Shown: positions 9,773 through 17,910 of the stretch, piece after piece
How positions within the stretch are numbered: the stretch's first letter is position 1
Layout of the letters: each line of letters opens with the position of its first letter
From: Sphaerobacter thermophilus DSM 20745
GTDB lineage: Bacteria; Chloroflexota; Chloroflexia; Thermomicrobiales; Thermomicrobiaceae
DNA: 64,000 nucleotides
Direction: 5' to 3'
Assembly: GCF_000024985.1 (NCBI RefSeq)
Contig: NC_013524.1
Span: 1 to 64,000, forward strand
Notes under the pieces: model-generated
The model's input: only the letters and a program-made list of their open reading frames with translations
Databases searched by the model: none
What the model was told of the DNA's origin: nothing
Made by a program: the position numbers and the translations under genes

Positions 9773-10503
9773 AGCCGTGCGACCTCCCGCTGACGCAAAC
9801 GCCCGTCTACCATCTCGTACACCGTATCAGCGAACTCCTGACACATCGGGTCGTGCGAACAGACGACGGCCAGCGTGCCCTGGTCGCACAGTTTGCGGAT
9901 CAGGGCGAACAGCGCGCGTGAGTTGGCTGAGTCCAGGGAGCCGGTTGGCTCGTCGGCCAGCAAGACGCGGCGCTGGCCGACGAGTGCCCGGGCAATCCCG
10001 ACGCGCTGTCGCTGCCCTCCCGAGAGTTGGCTGGGCAGCCGGTCCTCAAGACCGGCCAGCCCGACGCGCTCGAGCTCGGCCAGGGCTGAGGCCCTGGCCT
10101 CCGCTCCTGTGAAACCGCGTACCTCCAGTGGCAGTGCCACGTTCTCCCAGGCGGTGAACTCATCGATCAGCAGGTGATCCTGGAAGACGACCCCAATCGT
10201 CTCCAGCCTCAGGCGTGCCCGGCCCCCCTCGTCGAGGGCGCCGACATCGACGCCGTTCACGTGGATCGTCCCGCTGTCCGCCACGTCCAGCCCAGCGATC
10301 AAGTTGAGCAGCGTGGACTTGCCCGAGCCACTAGCGCCGTAGATGCATACGAACTCGCCTGCATACGCGGAGAACGTCACGTCACGGACCGCACACACCG
10401 TCTCCGCCGGCGTCACGAATGCCCTGTGCAGCCCCGAGACGTCGAGCAGGGCAGGCGGGCCGAGACTCCCGGTCGTGGTCAGCAACCTCTGTTGGTTCGC
10501 CAT
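9769..10503 (-). CDS. ABC transporter ATP-binding protein, LolD/MacB type
   Basis: ATPase of 244 residues. Walker A is GASGSGKSTLL near residue 56, the Q loop is VVFQDHLLIDEFTAWENV, the signature is LSGGQRQRVGIARAL, Walker B is VLLADEPTGSLDS and the H loop VCSHDP. The DEPTGSLD wording is typical of the MacB/LolD/FtsE branch that partners FtsX-like permeases. Its ATG lies 25 bases inside the preceding secreted-protein gene with a GAGGT ribosome site, and its stop overlaps the permease start, so the operon is tightly coupled. Substrate unknown; the coupled secreted protein is the obvious candidate. Confidence 0.93.
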   Translation of the reverse strand: MANQQRLLTTTGSLGPPALLDVSGLHRAFVTPAETVCAVRDVTFSAYAGEFVCIYGASGSGKSTLLNLIAGLDVADSGTIHVNGVDVGALDEGGRARLRLETIGVVFQDHLLIDEFTAWENVALPLEVRGFTGAEARASALAELERVGLAGLEDRLPSQLSGGQRQRVGIARALVGQRRVLLADEPTGSLDSANSRALFALIRKLCDQGTLAVVCSHDPMCQEFADTVYEMVDGRLRQREVARL

Positions 10504-10838
10504 GAAGAGACCTCATCGCTGTTCCAGAAGGCAACGTTGTTATCACGTCCGAATGCATGGAACGTCTGGCAGTCTCCTGTGCCATCCCAGTTGTCGTATC
10601 CCGCTGCATTGGTGTTGCTGCCGTTGGCCCAAGAGTCCATCTGGTTGTTCGCGGCGCCAGACAGGGCTACTAGACCTCCCCCGCTCGGGCGCTCACCAAT
10701 CAGCCAGTTGAAGTCAGTGTTTCCCCACATGCACACATGTCCGCTATCGCATTCCTCGAGTTCTGCTTGTACGCTCCCAGCCGCGGCAACGGATGAGAGG
10801 GCCAGTGCGAGCGCTACGAGTAGGGATTTCTTGTGCAC
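10479..10838 (-). CDS. Secreted peptidase-inhibitor I36-like small protein
   Basis: A 119-residue precursor with a Sec signal peptide (MHKKSLLVALALALSSVAAAGSVQA, cleavage probably after the final A) and a mature part of about 94 residues with four cysteines. The pattern CDSGHVCMWGN, repeated N/W/G residues, and the end NNVAFWNSDEVSSWRTNRGC resemble the I36 (SMPI-like, beta-gamma-crystallin fold) inhibitor family. The GTG start has AGAGGGAAA upstream. It overlaps the ABC ATPase gene by 25 bases. It could be a protease inhibitor, cell-envelope binding protein or a bacteriocin exported or sensed by the coupled ABC system. Surrounding DNA is clearly more AT-rich than the rest of the window, suggesting transfer. 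Confidence 0.75.
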   Translation of the reverse strand: MHKKSLLVALALALSSVAAAGSVQAELEECDSGHVCMWGNTDFNWLIGERPSGGGLVALSGAANNQMDSWANGSNTNAAGYDNWDGTGDCQTFHAFGRDNNVAFWNSDEVSSWRTNRGC

Positions 10839-10919
10839 AGTTTCCCTCTAATGTCTGAATACCGATAGCCAAAGAAGGCGCATGACCTGCATCAGGCGCG
10901 CATCGTGAACACCTCCATT

Positions 10920-10968
10920 CAGCATGCAGTGATAATAGGACGATGACATGATAACCTGCTGCATACTG
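10920..10968. promoter_or_regulatory. Inverted repeat over the I36/ABC promoter, candidate operator
   Basis: CAGCATGCAG (10920-10929) and CTGCATACTG (10959-10968) are inverted copies with one mismatch. They flank the predicted -10 and start of the minus-strand promoter, a good position for a repressor site. Confidence 0.4.
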
Positions 10969-10977
10969 ATAAGTCAA
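10948..10977 (-). promoter_or_regulatory. Predicted promoter of the I36/ABC operon
   Basis: On the minus strand, TTGACT (10977-10972) and TATCAT (10953-10948) are 18 bases apart. The predicted start near 10940 gives a leader of about 100 bases. Confidence 0.6.
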
Positions 10978-11082
10978 TGAGTGAACTTGCTGTTGGGTGA
11001 TACGAGGGGCTTCATTGAAGCGGTGCTAGTCTGAGCGACTACTGTGCTTCGGTTCCGTGCTCTATCCCGCCGCACTGTCGCG

Positions 11083-11088
11083 TACAAT
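11083..11088 (+). promoter_or_regulatory. Possible -10 element (TACAAT) of the fdh operon
   Basis: TACAAT stands about 125 bases before the fdh start. No convincing -35 is present. The same TACAAT/TACAGT word precedes several other genes in the window. Confidence 0.3.
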
Positions 11089-11213
11089 GTCCGCGTCGGC
11101 GCGGCACACGGACTGCGGGGCATTCCCCCGACAGTGATCCGCCGCCCCGTCTTCAGCACCATCGGCGTTGGCCAGCGCCAACCTTCGGGTGGGATGCGCG
11201 CAGGGAGGGACTC

Positions 11214-14200
11214 ATGGGCATCGGTGGCCGGCTCAAGAACTACGTCGGGATGGTTCCCAACCCGATCAGTTCGAAGACGCGCCAGGTCGGCTCGCGCATC
11301 CGCGGCGCCGACGTGACCGTCAGCGTCTGCCCCTACTGCGCCGTCGGATGCTCTCAGCTCGTGTACGCCAAGGATGGGCGCATCATCGACATCGAGGGCA
11401 ACTACGAGAGCCCCATCAACGGCGGCACGTTGTGCCCTAAGGGCGCGGCGACCTACGGCCTGGTTTACAGCCCGAACCGGATTACCAAAGTCAAGTACCG
11501 GGCGCCGTACAGCGATCACTGGGAGGAACGCCCGCTCGACTGGGCCATGGAGCGCATCGCCCAGCTCGTCAAGCAGACGCGCGACGCGACCTACCAGGAG
11601 ACCGACGAGCACGGCACCGTCGTGAATCGCACCCTCGGCATCGGCCACCTCGGCGGTGCGACCCTCGACAATGAAGAGAACTACCTGATCAAGAAGCTCT
11701 TCGCGGGCGGGCTCGGGATCGTCCCGATCGAGAACCAGGCGCGGATATGACACTCCAGCACGGTGCCCGGTCTGGGCGCCCGACTCGGTCGCGGAGGCGC
11801 GACGACGACGCTGCAGAGCCTGGCGGACAGCGACTGCATCGTCATCATGGGCTCAAACATGGCGGAGAACCACCCGGTCGGCTTCCGCTTTGTCGTGAGA
11901 GCCAAGACCCGGGGGGCGACGGTGATCCACGTCGATCCGCGGTTCTCGCGCACATCCGCGCTGGCGGACCTCTATGTGCCGTTGCGGGCCGGCACGGATC
12001 TCGCCGTGCTCGGCGGGCTGATCAACTACGTCATCAACAGCGAGCGCTGGAATACCGACCCGTTCTTCAAGGAGTACGTGACGCACTATACCAACGCGTC
12101 GGTCATCATCAACCCGGAATACCAGGGGCCGGAGGATCTCGGCGGCATCTTCTCCGGGTACATCCCCGAGGAGCGACGGTACGAGACCGACACCTGGCAA
12201 TACGCGGGACAGGATGAGCGGCCTGCCGCGTCCGAGGACAAGGCGCAGACGGCCGAGCCGCGGCCGGAGTACATCGGGCGCCTCGACGAGCCGGTCCGCC
12301 GCGACCCGACGCTACAGGACCCGAACTGCGTCTTCCAGATCGTCAAGCGCCACTACGCGCGCTACACGCCGGAGATGGTGGAGCGGATCAGCGGCATCCC
12401 GCAGGACGTCTTCATCCGTCTGGCGGAGACGATCCTTGAGAACTCTGGGCGCGACCGGACCACGGCCTTCTGCTACGCGGTCGCCTGGACCCAGCACACG
12501 AACGGGACGCAGACCATTGGCGCGTGCGCGCTGCTGCAGCTACTGCTCGGCAACATCGGCCGGCCAGGGGGCGGCATCCTGGCCCTGCGCGGGCATGCAA
12601 CGATTCAGGGGAGCACCGACATCCCGACGCTCTACAACCTCCTGCCCGGTTATCTGCCGATGCCGATGGCGACCGCGCTGGAGCGGGACGAAAGCCTCGA
12701 CGCGTACCTGCGCCGCAACCGGCCCATGACCGGCGCCTGGTACAACACGCCCGCCTACCTGGTCAGCCTGCTCAAGGCCTGGTACGGCGACGCGGCGACG
12801 CCCGAGAACGACTTCTGCTACGACCTGGTGCCGAAGATCGGCGGCGACGCATCGTTCCAGGCCATGATCCCGATGATGAAGGACGGGATCATGAAGGGGC
12901 TGTTCGTCATGGGCATGAACCCGGCCGTGGGTGGGCAGAACGCCATCCTGGCCCGGGAGGGGCTGGCGAACCTCGACTGGCTGGTCGTCCGCGACGTGCA
13001 CGAGATCGAGACGGCCGCCTTCTGGTGGGACGCGCCGGAGGTCCGCGCGGGCAAGGTGCGCCCGCAGGATATCAAGACCGAGGTCTTCTTGCTCCCGGCC
13101 GCGCTGCCCGGGGAGAAGGAGGGATCCTTCACCAACACCCAGCGGCTGGTGCAGTGGCACGACAAGGCGATTGATCCACCGGACGACGTGCGCTCCGAGG
13201 TCTGGTTTGTCTACCACCTGGGCCGCCGCTTGAAAGAGCTGTATCAGGGGGACGATACGCCGAAGGGCCGGCAGATCGCCGCGCTTACCTGGGAGTATCC
13301 CACGGAAGGGCCGCACGACGAGCCGGTGGTCGAGGCGATCGTCAGGGAGATCAACGGCTACACCGTGGCTGACGGGCGCCTGGTGCCGGACTACACCGCG
13401 CTGCGGGACGACGGCTCGACGGCGTGCGGCTGCTGGATCTACTCCGGCATCATGCCGGAGGAGGGCCGCAACCGGGCGAAGGACCGCCGCGGCGACGAGC
13501 GCGCGTCGCTGGAGTGGGGCTACTCATGGCCGCGCAACGTGCGCCTGCTCTACAACCGTGCCTCGGCGGACCCGCAGGGCCGCCCCTGGAGCGAGCGCAA
13601 GAAGTGGATCTGGTGGGACGAAGAGGCCGGCCGCTGGACCGGCTACGACGTACCCGACTTCCCGGTCACCAAGCCGCCGGACTACACGCCCCCGCCGGGG
13701 GCGGTCGGGCTCGATGCCCATCCCGGGGATGCGCCCTTCGTCAACATGGCCGATGGCCGGGGCTGGCTCTTCGCGGCCTCCGGGCTGCGGGACGGTCCGC
13801 TGCCGACACACTACGAGCCGTGGGAGACGCCGGTCGGCAACCCGCTCTATCCGGAGCACCCGCGCAGCCCGGCCGCCAACCTGCTGGAGCGCCCGGACAA
13901 CCGCTACCATGAGATCGGCGATCCGCGCTTCCCGTACGTCATCACGACCTACCGCCTGACCGAGCACCACACCGCGGGCGGCATGTCGCGCTTCGTGCCC
14001 TGGCTGGCCGAGTTGCAGCCACACGGGTTCGTCGAGATCAGTCCTGAGCTGGCGGAGGAACTGGGGATCAACAACGGCGACTGGGTCGTGATCTCGACCC
14101 TCCGGGGCGAGACGGAGAGCCGGGCGCTGGTCACCGAGCGCCTGCAGCCGCTGGTGATCAACGGCAAGAAGATCCACCAGGTGGGCATGCCCTGGCACTT

Positions 14201-14354
14201 CGGCTACAGTGGCATCGCCAAGGGCGGCATCGCGAATGACCTCAGCGCGCTGGTCGAGGACCCGAACTCGCGTATCCACGAGGCGAAGGCGTTCACCTGC
14301 AATCTCCGTAAGGGCCGGCTGACGCGCAGCACCGACGAGGAGGGGCGCGGATGA
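11214..14354 (+). CDS. fdhA: Formate dehydrogenase alpha subunit, selenoprotein (UGA read as Sec179)
   Basis: Molybdenum/tungsten bis-MGD formate dehydrogenase catalytic subunit, 1046 residues when the in-frame TGA at 11748-11750 is read as selenocysteine. The [4Fe-4S] ligands are C39, C42, C46 and C74. The codon sits in NQARI-U-HSST, matching the NQARV-U-H of E. coli FDH-N, and the frame continues through GRGGATTTL, SNMAENHPVGF and the molybdopterin-binding C-terminal domain. A SECIS hairpin follows at the canonical distance. No twin-arginine signal is present at the N-terminus, unlike periplasmic FDH-N, so a cytoplasmic-side orientation or a missed upstream signal must be considered. The ATG has GGGAGGG upstream. 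The stop overlaps the beta-subunit start by four bases. Automatic callers would split this into two genes at the TGA. Confidence 0.93.
11762..11780 (+). promoter_or_regulatory. Bacterial SECIS element in fdhA mRNA
   Basis: GGTGCCC (11762-11768) pairs with GGGCGCC (11774-11780), presenting the loop GGTCT (11769-11773). The loop sequence and its distance, 18 bases after the UGA, are identical to those of E. coli fdhF, so SelB recognition is very likely. Confidence 0.88.
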
Positions 14355-15223
14355 GCACCAAGGTAATCCGCGACCAACCGGGCCGGACGGGTACGACCGG
14401 CGCCCGGCCAGGGGCGATGGGCTTCCTGACCGACACGACGCTGTGCATCGGCTGCAAGGCCTGCGAGGTCGCCTGCAAGCAGTGGAACCAACTGCCGATG
14501 GACGAGTTCGGGTTCACTGGCTACAGCTACGACAACACGGGCGACCTCAGTGGCACGACCTGGCGGCATGTCGCCTTCATCGAGCGCATCAGCGACAGCG
14601 AGGGGCGGCGCCCCACGTCGATGCGCGCGTTCCAGTCCAACTGGCTGATGATGAGCGACGTCTGCAAGCACTGCGTCAACGCCGGGTGCATGGAGGCCTG
14701 CCCGACCGGGGCGATCATCCGCACCGAGTTCGACACCGTGGTCGTGCAGCAGGATGTCTGCAACGGCTGTGGCTACTGCGTGCCGGCTTGCCCCTTCGGC
14801 GTCATCGCCCTTGACCTGGGCGACGGCCGGGCGCGCGTCGGTGACCACAAGGCCCACAAGTGCACGCTCTGCTACGATCGGCTGCGCGACGGTCTGGAGC
14901 CGGCCTGCGCCAAGGCGTGCCCGACTGACTCGATCCAGTTCGGGCTGGTCGAGGATCTGATGGACCGGGCGAAGCAGCGGGTGGCCGATCTGCGGGCGCA
15001 GGGCGTGGAGGAGGCACACATTTACGGCGACCGGGCGGTCGGCGGTACCGGCGGCATCGACGGGCTGAACGCCTTCTTCATCCTGACCGCGCCGCCTGAG
15101 GTCTACAACCTGCCCGCTCAGCCCGAACTGCCGCAGCGCAAGACGATCCCGGCCTCAGTGAGCACGGCTCTCGCGGCGGTGGCGTTCGCGGTGGGGGCGA
15201 TCCTGTCGCTGCGACGAAAGTGA
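14351..15223 (+). CDS. fdhB: Formate dehydrogenase FeS (beta) subunit
   Basis: Electron-transfer subunit of 290 residues with four [4Fe-4S] cysteine clusters: CIGCKACEVACKQ (near 34), CKHCVNAGCMEACP, CNGCGYCVPACP and CTLCYDRLRDGLEPACAKACP. A single hydrophobic helix at the C-terminus (about 265-285, ending LSLRRK) would anchor it in the membrane, as in FDH-N beta. It starts four bases inside the end of the alpha gene (ATGA), so the subunits are made together. It should pass electrons from the molybdenum subunit to the NrfD-type membrane protein encoded next. Confidence 0.95.
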   Translation: MSTKVIRDQPGRTGTTGARPGAMGFLTDTTLCIGCKACEVACKQWNQLPMDEFGFTGYSYDNTGDLSGTTWRHVAFIERISDSEGRRPTSMRAFQSNWLMMSDVCKHCVNAGCMEACPTGAIIRTEFDTVVVQQDVCNGCGYCVPACPFGVIALDLGDGRARVGDHKAHKCTLCYDRLRDGLEPACAKACPTDSIQFGLVEDLMDRAKQRVADLRAQGVEEAHIYGDRAVGGTGGIDGLNAFFILTAPPEVYNLPAQPELPQRKTIPASVSTALAAVAFAVGAILSLRRK

Positions 15224-15233
15224 GATGCGGGGT

Positions 15234-15350
15234 GCGTCATGCGTTATACGTCATCCGTGTTGCGTGTTCCGTGCCGCTCCCCTCTCCCCTGGTGGGCTCC
15301 GTCCGAGAGGGGTCGGGGGAGAGGGGGACGGTTGACCGATGACGTATGAC
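15234..15350. repeat. Composite dispersed repeat, copy A
   Basis: A GC-rich palindromic core (15279-15327: CCCCTCTCCCC, GGGCTCCGTCCGAGAGGGG, GAGGGGG) is flanked by inverted CGTCAT-type units (GCGTCATGCG on the left, GTATGACGCAC on the right). Related cores are at 52407, 55250, 58999 and 62334. It sits between the beta and membrane subunit genes of the fdh operon. Confidence 0.8.
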
Positions 15351-15369
15351 GCACGAGGAGGCGAGGAGG

Positions 15370-16401
15370 ATGGCGTACGAGCGGCGATGGGAGACGCGGC
15401 GGCGCGGCGGGCGCAGCGCCGGGGATGAGGCGCGAGAGACCTACTATGGCATCCCCGTGATCCACCGGGCGCCGTGGCGCTGGGAGATCCCGACCTACTT
15501 CTTCCTCGGCGGCATCGCTGGGGCCAGCTACGTCATCGCCGGAATCGCCCATGTGTTCGGTGGCGATGAGGAGCGGCCCGTGGTGCGCGCGGGGCGGTAT
15601 CTCTCCCTGGCAGCGCTCATCCCTAGCCCCATCCTGCTGATCCTCGACCTGGGCCGGCCGGAGCGCTTCCACCACATGCTGCGGGTCTTCAAGTTTCGCT
15701 CGCCGATGTCGGTCGGAACCTGGGGCCTGGTGGTCTTCGGCGCCTTCTCGACGCTGTCTGCCCTGATCCAGGCAGCGGAGGACGGTCTCTTCGGGCGCGG
15801 CACGCTGGTCGCGCGCCTGCTCCTGCGGCTGCCGTCGCACGCGATCGCGTTCCTCGGGCAGTTCCCGGCGTTCTTCGTCAGCGGCTACACGGGGGTGCTG
15901 CTCGCCGCCACCGCGGTGCCGCTCTGGACGAAGAACTACCTCCTGATGGGGCCGCTGTTTATCGCGTCCGCGCTGTCGAACGCCCTGGCGGCGATCACGC
16001 TGATCCTGACGGCGACCGGACGGGCCAGCCACCGGTCACTGCGGCGGCTGGAACGGTTCGAGACGGCCGTGATGGGGGTCGAGGCGCTGCTCCTGGCTGC
16101 GCTGCGGCTCAACTCGGGCAAGACCATCGCCCGGCCGATGCACGAGGGCCGTCTGGGCCGTATCTACCGCGTCGGCGTCCTCGGCACCGGGCTTGGCCTC
16201 CCGCTGCTGATCCAGGCTCCAGGGGCCTGGCTGGGGCGCCGCCTGCCGCGTGGGGTGACTGCGCTGGCCGCGCTCCTGACGCTGATCGGCGGGGCGCTCT
16301 TCCGCTACCTCATCGTCACCGCCGGCCACCGCTCGGCCGACGACCCTCAGGCGACGTTCGAGCTGACGCGGGCGCGCGAGAACGGGTCACGCCGGTCCTG
16401 A
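15370..16401 (+). CDS. nrfD: NrfD/PsrC-type membrane subunit of formate dehydrogenase
   Basis: Polytopic membrane protein of 343 residues of the NrfD/PsrC quinone-reducing family. It starts with a basic cytosolic segment, then YYGIPVIHRAPWRWEIPTYF (the conserved W-E-IP motif), GGIAGASYVIAG, DLGRPERFHHMLR and FRSPMSVGTWGL, and about eight hydrophobic helices. It should replace the cytochrome b gamma subunit and deliver formate-derived electrons to the quinone pool. The ATG at 15370 is chosen over 15346 because GAGGAGG stands directly upstream. It is separated from the beta subunit by a dispersed repeat but is on the same strand and functionally linked. Confidence 0.9.
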   Translation: MAYERRWETRRRGGRSAGDEARETYYGIPVIHRAPWRWEIPTYFFLGGIAGASYVIAGIAHVFGGDEERPVVRAGRYLSLAALIPSPILLILDLGRPERFHHMLRVFKFRSPMSVGTWGLVVFGAFSTLSALIQAAEDGLFGRGTLVARLLLRLPSHAIAFLGQFPAFFVSGYTGVLLAATAVPLWTKNYLLMGPLFIASALSNALAAITLILTATGRASHRSLRRLERFETAVMGVEALLLAALRLNSGKTIARPMHEGRLGRIYRVGVLGTGLGLPLLIQAPGAWLGRRLPRGVTALAALLTLIGGALFRYLIVTAGHRSADDPQATFELTRARENGSRRS

Positions 16402-17115
16402 TCCAGCGCGACTGTGCAGCATACCCTACTGAACCCGGTCTTCGGCACTAGTATCGACTCGACCAGCACCGCGCGGCGGCCGCTCCCAGTGCATGTGGCG
16501 GCCGCGGCGCGCCGCCGTCTTATCGAGACTGACGAAATACCGTGGTGCACCGGAGCTGTCACCGTCGCCCGGTCGCTGTCATCCTGAGCGGAGCCGGCCG
16601 GCGGCGCGAAGGATCTCGGGGTGGAATGGCCGCTCCCGCGCGAGATCCTTCGCTGCGCTCAGGATGACAGGCGTGATGGAGCGGGCTGCTGACGGGTTTG
16701 CCGGTTAGATCCTCGACGTTCATCGATGGCCGGGCGTAATGGGTACCTCGCCGTGTCGAGCAAGAACCAGATCAATGATTCCTGCAAGCCGCCGCGTATG
16801 CACTGGCGAACTTAGGCGCCTAAATGGCGAAGGCGCCGCGGCCAATGCTGCTTACCCTTCGGTACTGCTGCCCACGCTTGAGCGGACCAGTGTCCGGACC
16901 GAGCGGCTGATCGACTGGCCGCTTGAATAACCCCCCATGCAATGGTTCTTACGTCAGCGCCCAGGTCCTCATAGCTGTATTCAACGGCAGGTCGACCTTG
17001 CAGCGATCGCTAGCTGTGTGAGCATTGGGGCCGATGGGGAATGTTGCACTCAAGACCCATACCATGGATGCAGCCTTCACAACTACGTCGTAATCTGATT
17101 GCAGACTTAAGATGC
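16402..17115. other. 714-base gene-poor stretch after the fdh operon
   Basis: It holds a NotI-like palindromic pair GGCGGCCGC (16475-16483 and again near 16497-16505) that could form a terminator hairpin, and a dispersed repeat (16577-16669). From about 16740 the GC content falls and no reading frame with a ribosome site and plausible codon use is seen on either strand. The drop in GC marks the left edge of the island ending near 18600. Confidence 0.5.
16577..16669. repeat. Dispersed TGTCATCCTGAGCG inverted repeat, copy 1
   Basis: TGTCATCCTGAGCG at the left end is inverted at the right end (CGCTCAGGATGACA), with an inner pair CGAAGGATCTCG / CGAGATCCTTCG. Related copies are at 25514, 39794 and 41519. 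Confidence 0.85.
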
Positions 17116-17143
17116 TTGACCTCACCGGCGTGTCTGCTATTAT
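17116..17143 (+). promoter_or_regulatory. Predicted promoter of the Cys-rich peptide locus
   Basis: TTGACC (17116-17121), 16-base spacer, TATTAT (17138-17143). The start would be near 17150, about 60 bases before the first gene of the island. Confidence 0.65.
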
Positions 17144-17208
17144 GGATTTACCAGCCTTTACCATTTGGGCACGTCCTCTTTAGCTGAGAGGGGGCACGTA
17201 CGGGGAAG

Positions 17209-17910
17209 ATGCACTATTGCCTCGGCTTTGATGGCGATTGTGCGACCTGTACGAAGATGGCCCATGACCTTGAAGCCCTCTCTGCCGGGCGGCTCACGGC
17301 GCGCAACCGGCGCGATCCTGAGGTGCAAGGATGGCGCGAGCGCGCGCTTGGTCCCGACGCTCCCTGGACACCGACCTTGTTCCGCGTTGATGGCGACAAG
17401 GTCCGTGCATGGACCGGTCGTGGCATGGCACGAGAGCTGGTTCGTGTGCTCGGGCCACGTCGAGCTTTCCAGGCGATGCGGTTGTTCGATGACGTTAGCA
17501 TGCCGGCGACCACTAGCCGCCGCGCTTTCCTACGCAAGCTTGGTACGGCTGCTGCGATGGGTAGCCTGTTGGCCTTCGGCAAGCTGCCGAGTGTGGCAGC
17601 GAAGCCTGGAAAGGCGCATAATCCGACAGACGCCTTTGCCACGGTGAGGAGCGAGCGCCTTGAGACTGCGGCATTGCACTCACTGCGTGCGCAGGTCCGT
17701 GCTAACCGCGATGTCAAGCAGGTGCTAGCCAGCATACCGTATAAGGAACTGCCGCCTGCAGAGGAACTGAAGGCAGCACGGCACACGTTAGCGAATGGTG
17801 CCGAGTTGTTGACGATAGGCTGGGCCATCAATGAGAAGTACGTCGCGGGGCTCCACATTTTGCCGGAGCGGAGGATTCCTGGCATTCACGAGCATTCCTC
17901 TATGCGGTGA
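17209..17910 (+). CDS. DCC-like thioredoxin domain joined to an internal Tat signal; N-terminal part of a Cys-rich precursor
   Basis: The 233-residue frame has two parts. Residues 1-95 resemble the DCC/DUF393 thiol-oxidoreductase family: CLGFDGDCATCTKMAHDLEAL with a D-x-x-C-x-x-C motif (C11, C14). At 98-130 a complete twin-arginine signal follows (TTSRRAFLRKLGTAAAMG, hydrophobic core, SVAA). An ATG at 17500 would start just before this signal but lacks a ribosome site, so a fusion is favoured. Residues 131-218 look like a pro-region. The last residues (PERRIPGIHEHSSMR) do not fit, whereas a -1 shift at ATTTTG (17857-17862) continues smoothly into the next frame. It is probably the front of one exported precursor; function unrecognised. 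Confidence 0.7.
   Translation: MHYCLGFDGDCATCTKMAHDLEALSAGRLTARNRRDPEVQGWRERALGPDAPWTPTLFRVDGDKVRAWTGRGMARELVRVLGPRRAFQAMRLFDDVSMPATTSRRAFLRKLGTAAAMGSLLAFGKLPSVAAKPGKAHNPTDAFATVRSERLETAALHSLRAQVRANRDVKQVLASIPYKELPPAEELKAARHTLANGAELLTIGWAINEKYVAGLHILPERRIPGIHEHSSMR
17857..17862 (+). other. Likely -1 frameshift site joining the precursor to its Cys-rich end
   Basis: Frame 1 reads GLHIL up to TTG 17860-17862. Slipping back one base on the TTTT run gives GLHIL-AGAEDSWHSRAFLYAVNGEE, a natural continuation; the -1 frame is open from 17835 to 18221. It may be programmed frameshifting, an inactivating deletion or insertion, or a sequencing error. Confidence 0.6.

Noticed and set aside
11763-14354. 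Separate molybdopterin oxidoreductase gene starting at GTG 11763
   Set aside because: Same frame as the upstream part, joined by a UGA in the Sec context with SECIS; it is one selenoprotein.
15234-15350. CRISPR array
   Set aside because: Repeat units near CGTCAT are degenerate, unevenly spaced and palindromic with no spacers or cas genes.
16739-16930. 63-residue plus-strand frame
   Set aside because: No ribosome site or family resemblance; isolated in the repeat-containing gap.
16949-17164. 71-residue minus-strand frame in the gene-poor stretch
   Set aside because: No ribosome site, no recognisable domain and it overlaps the plus-strand promoter of the Cys-rich locus; considered chance.
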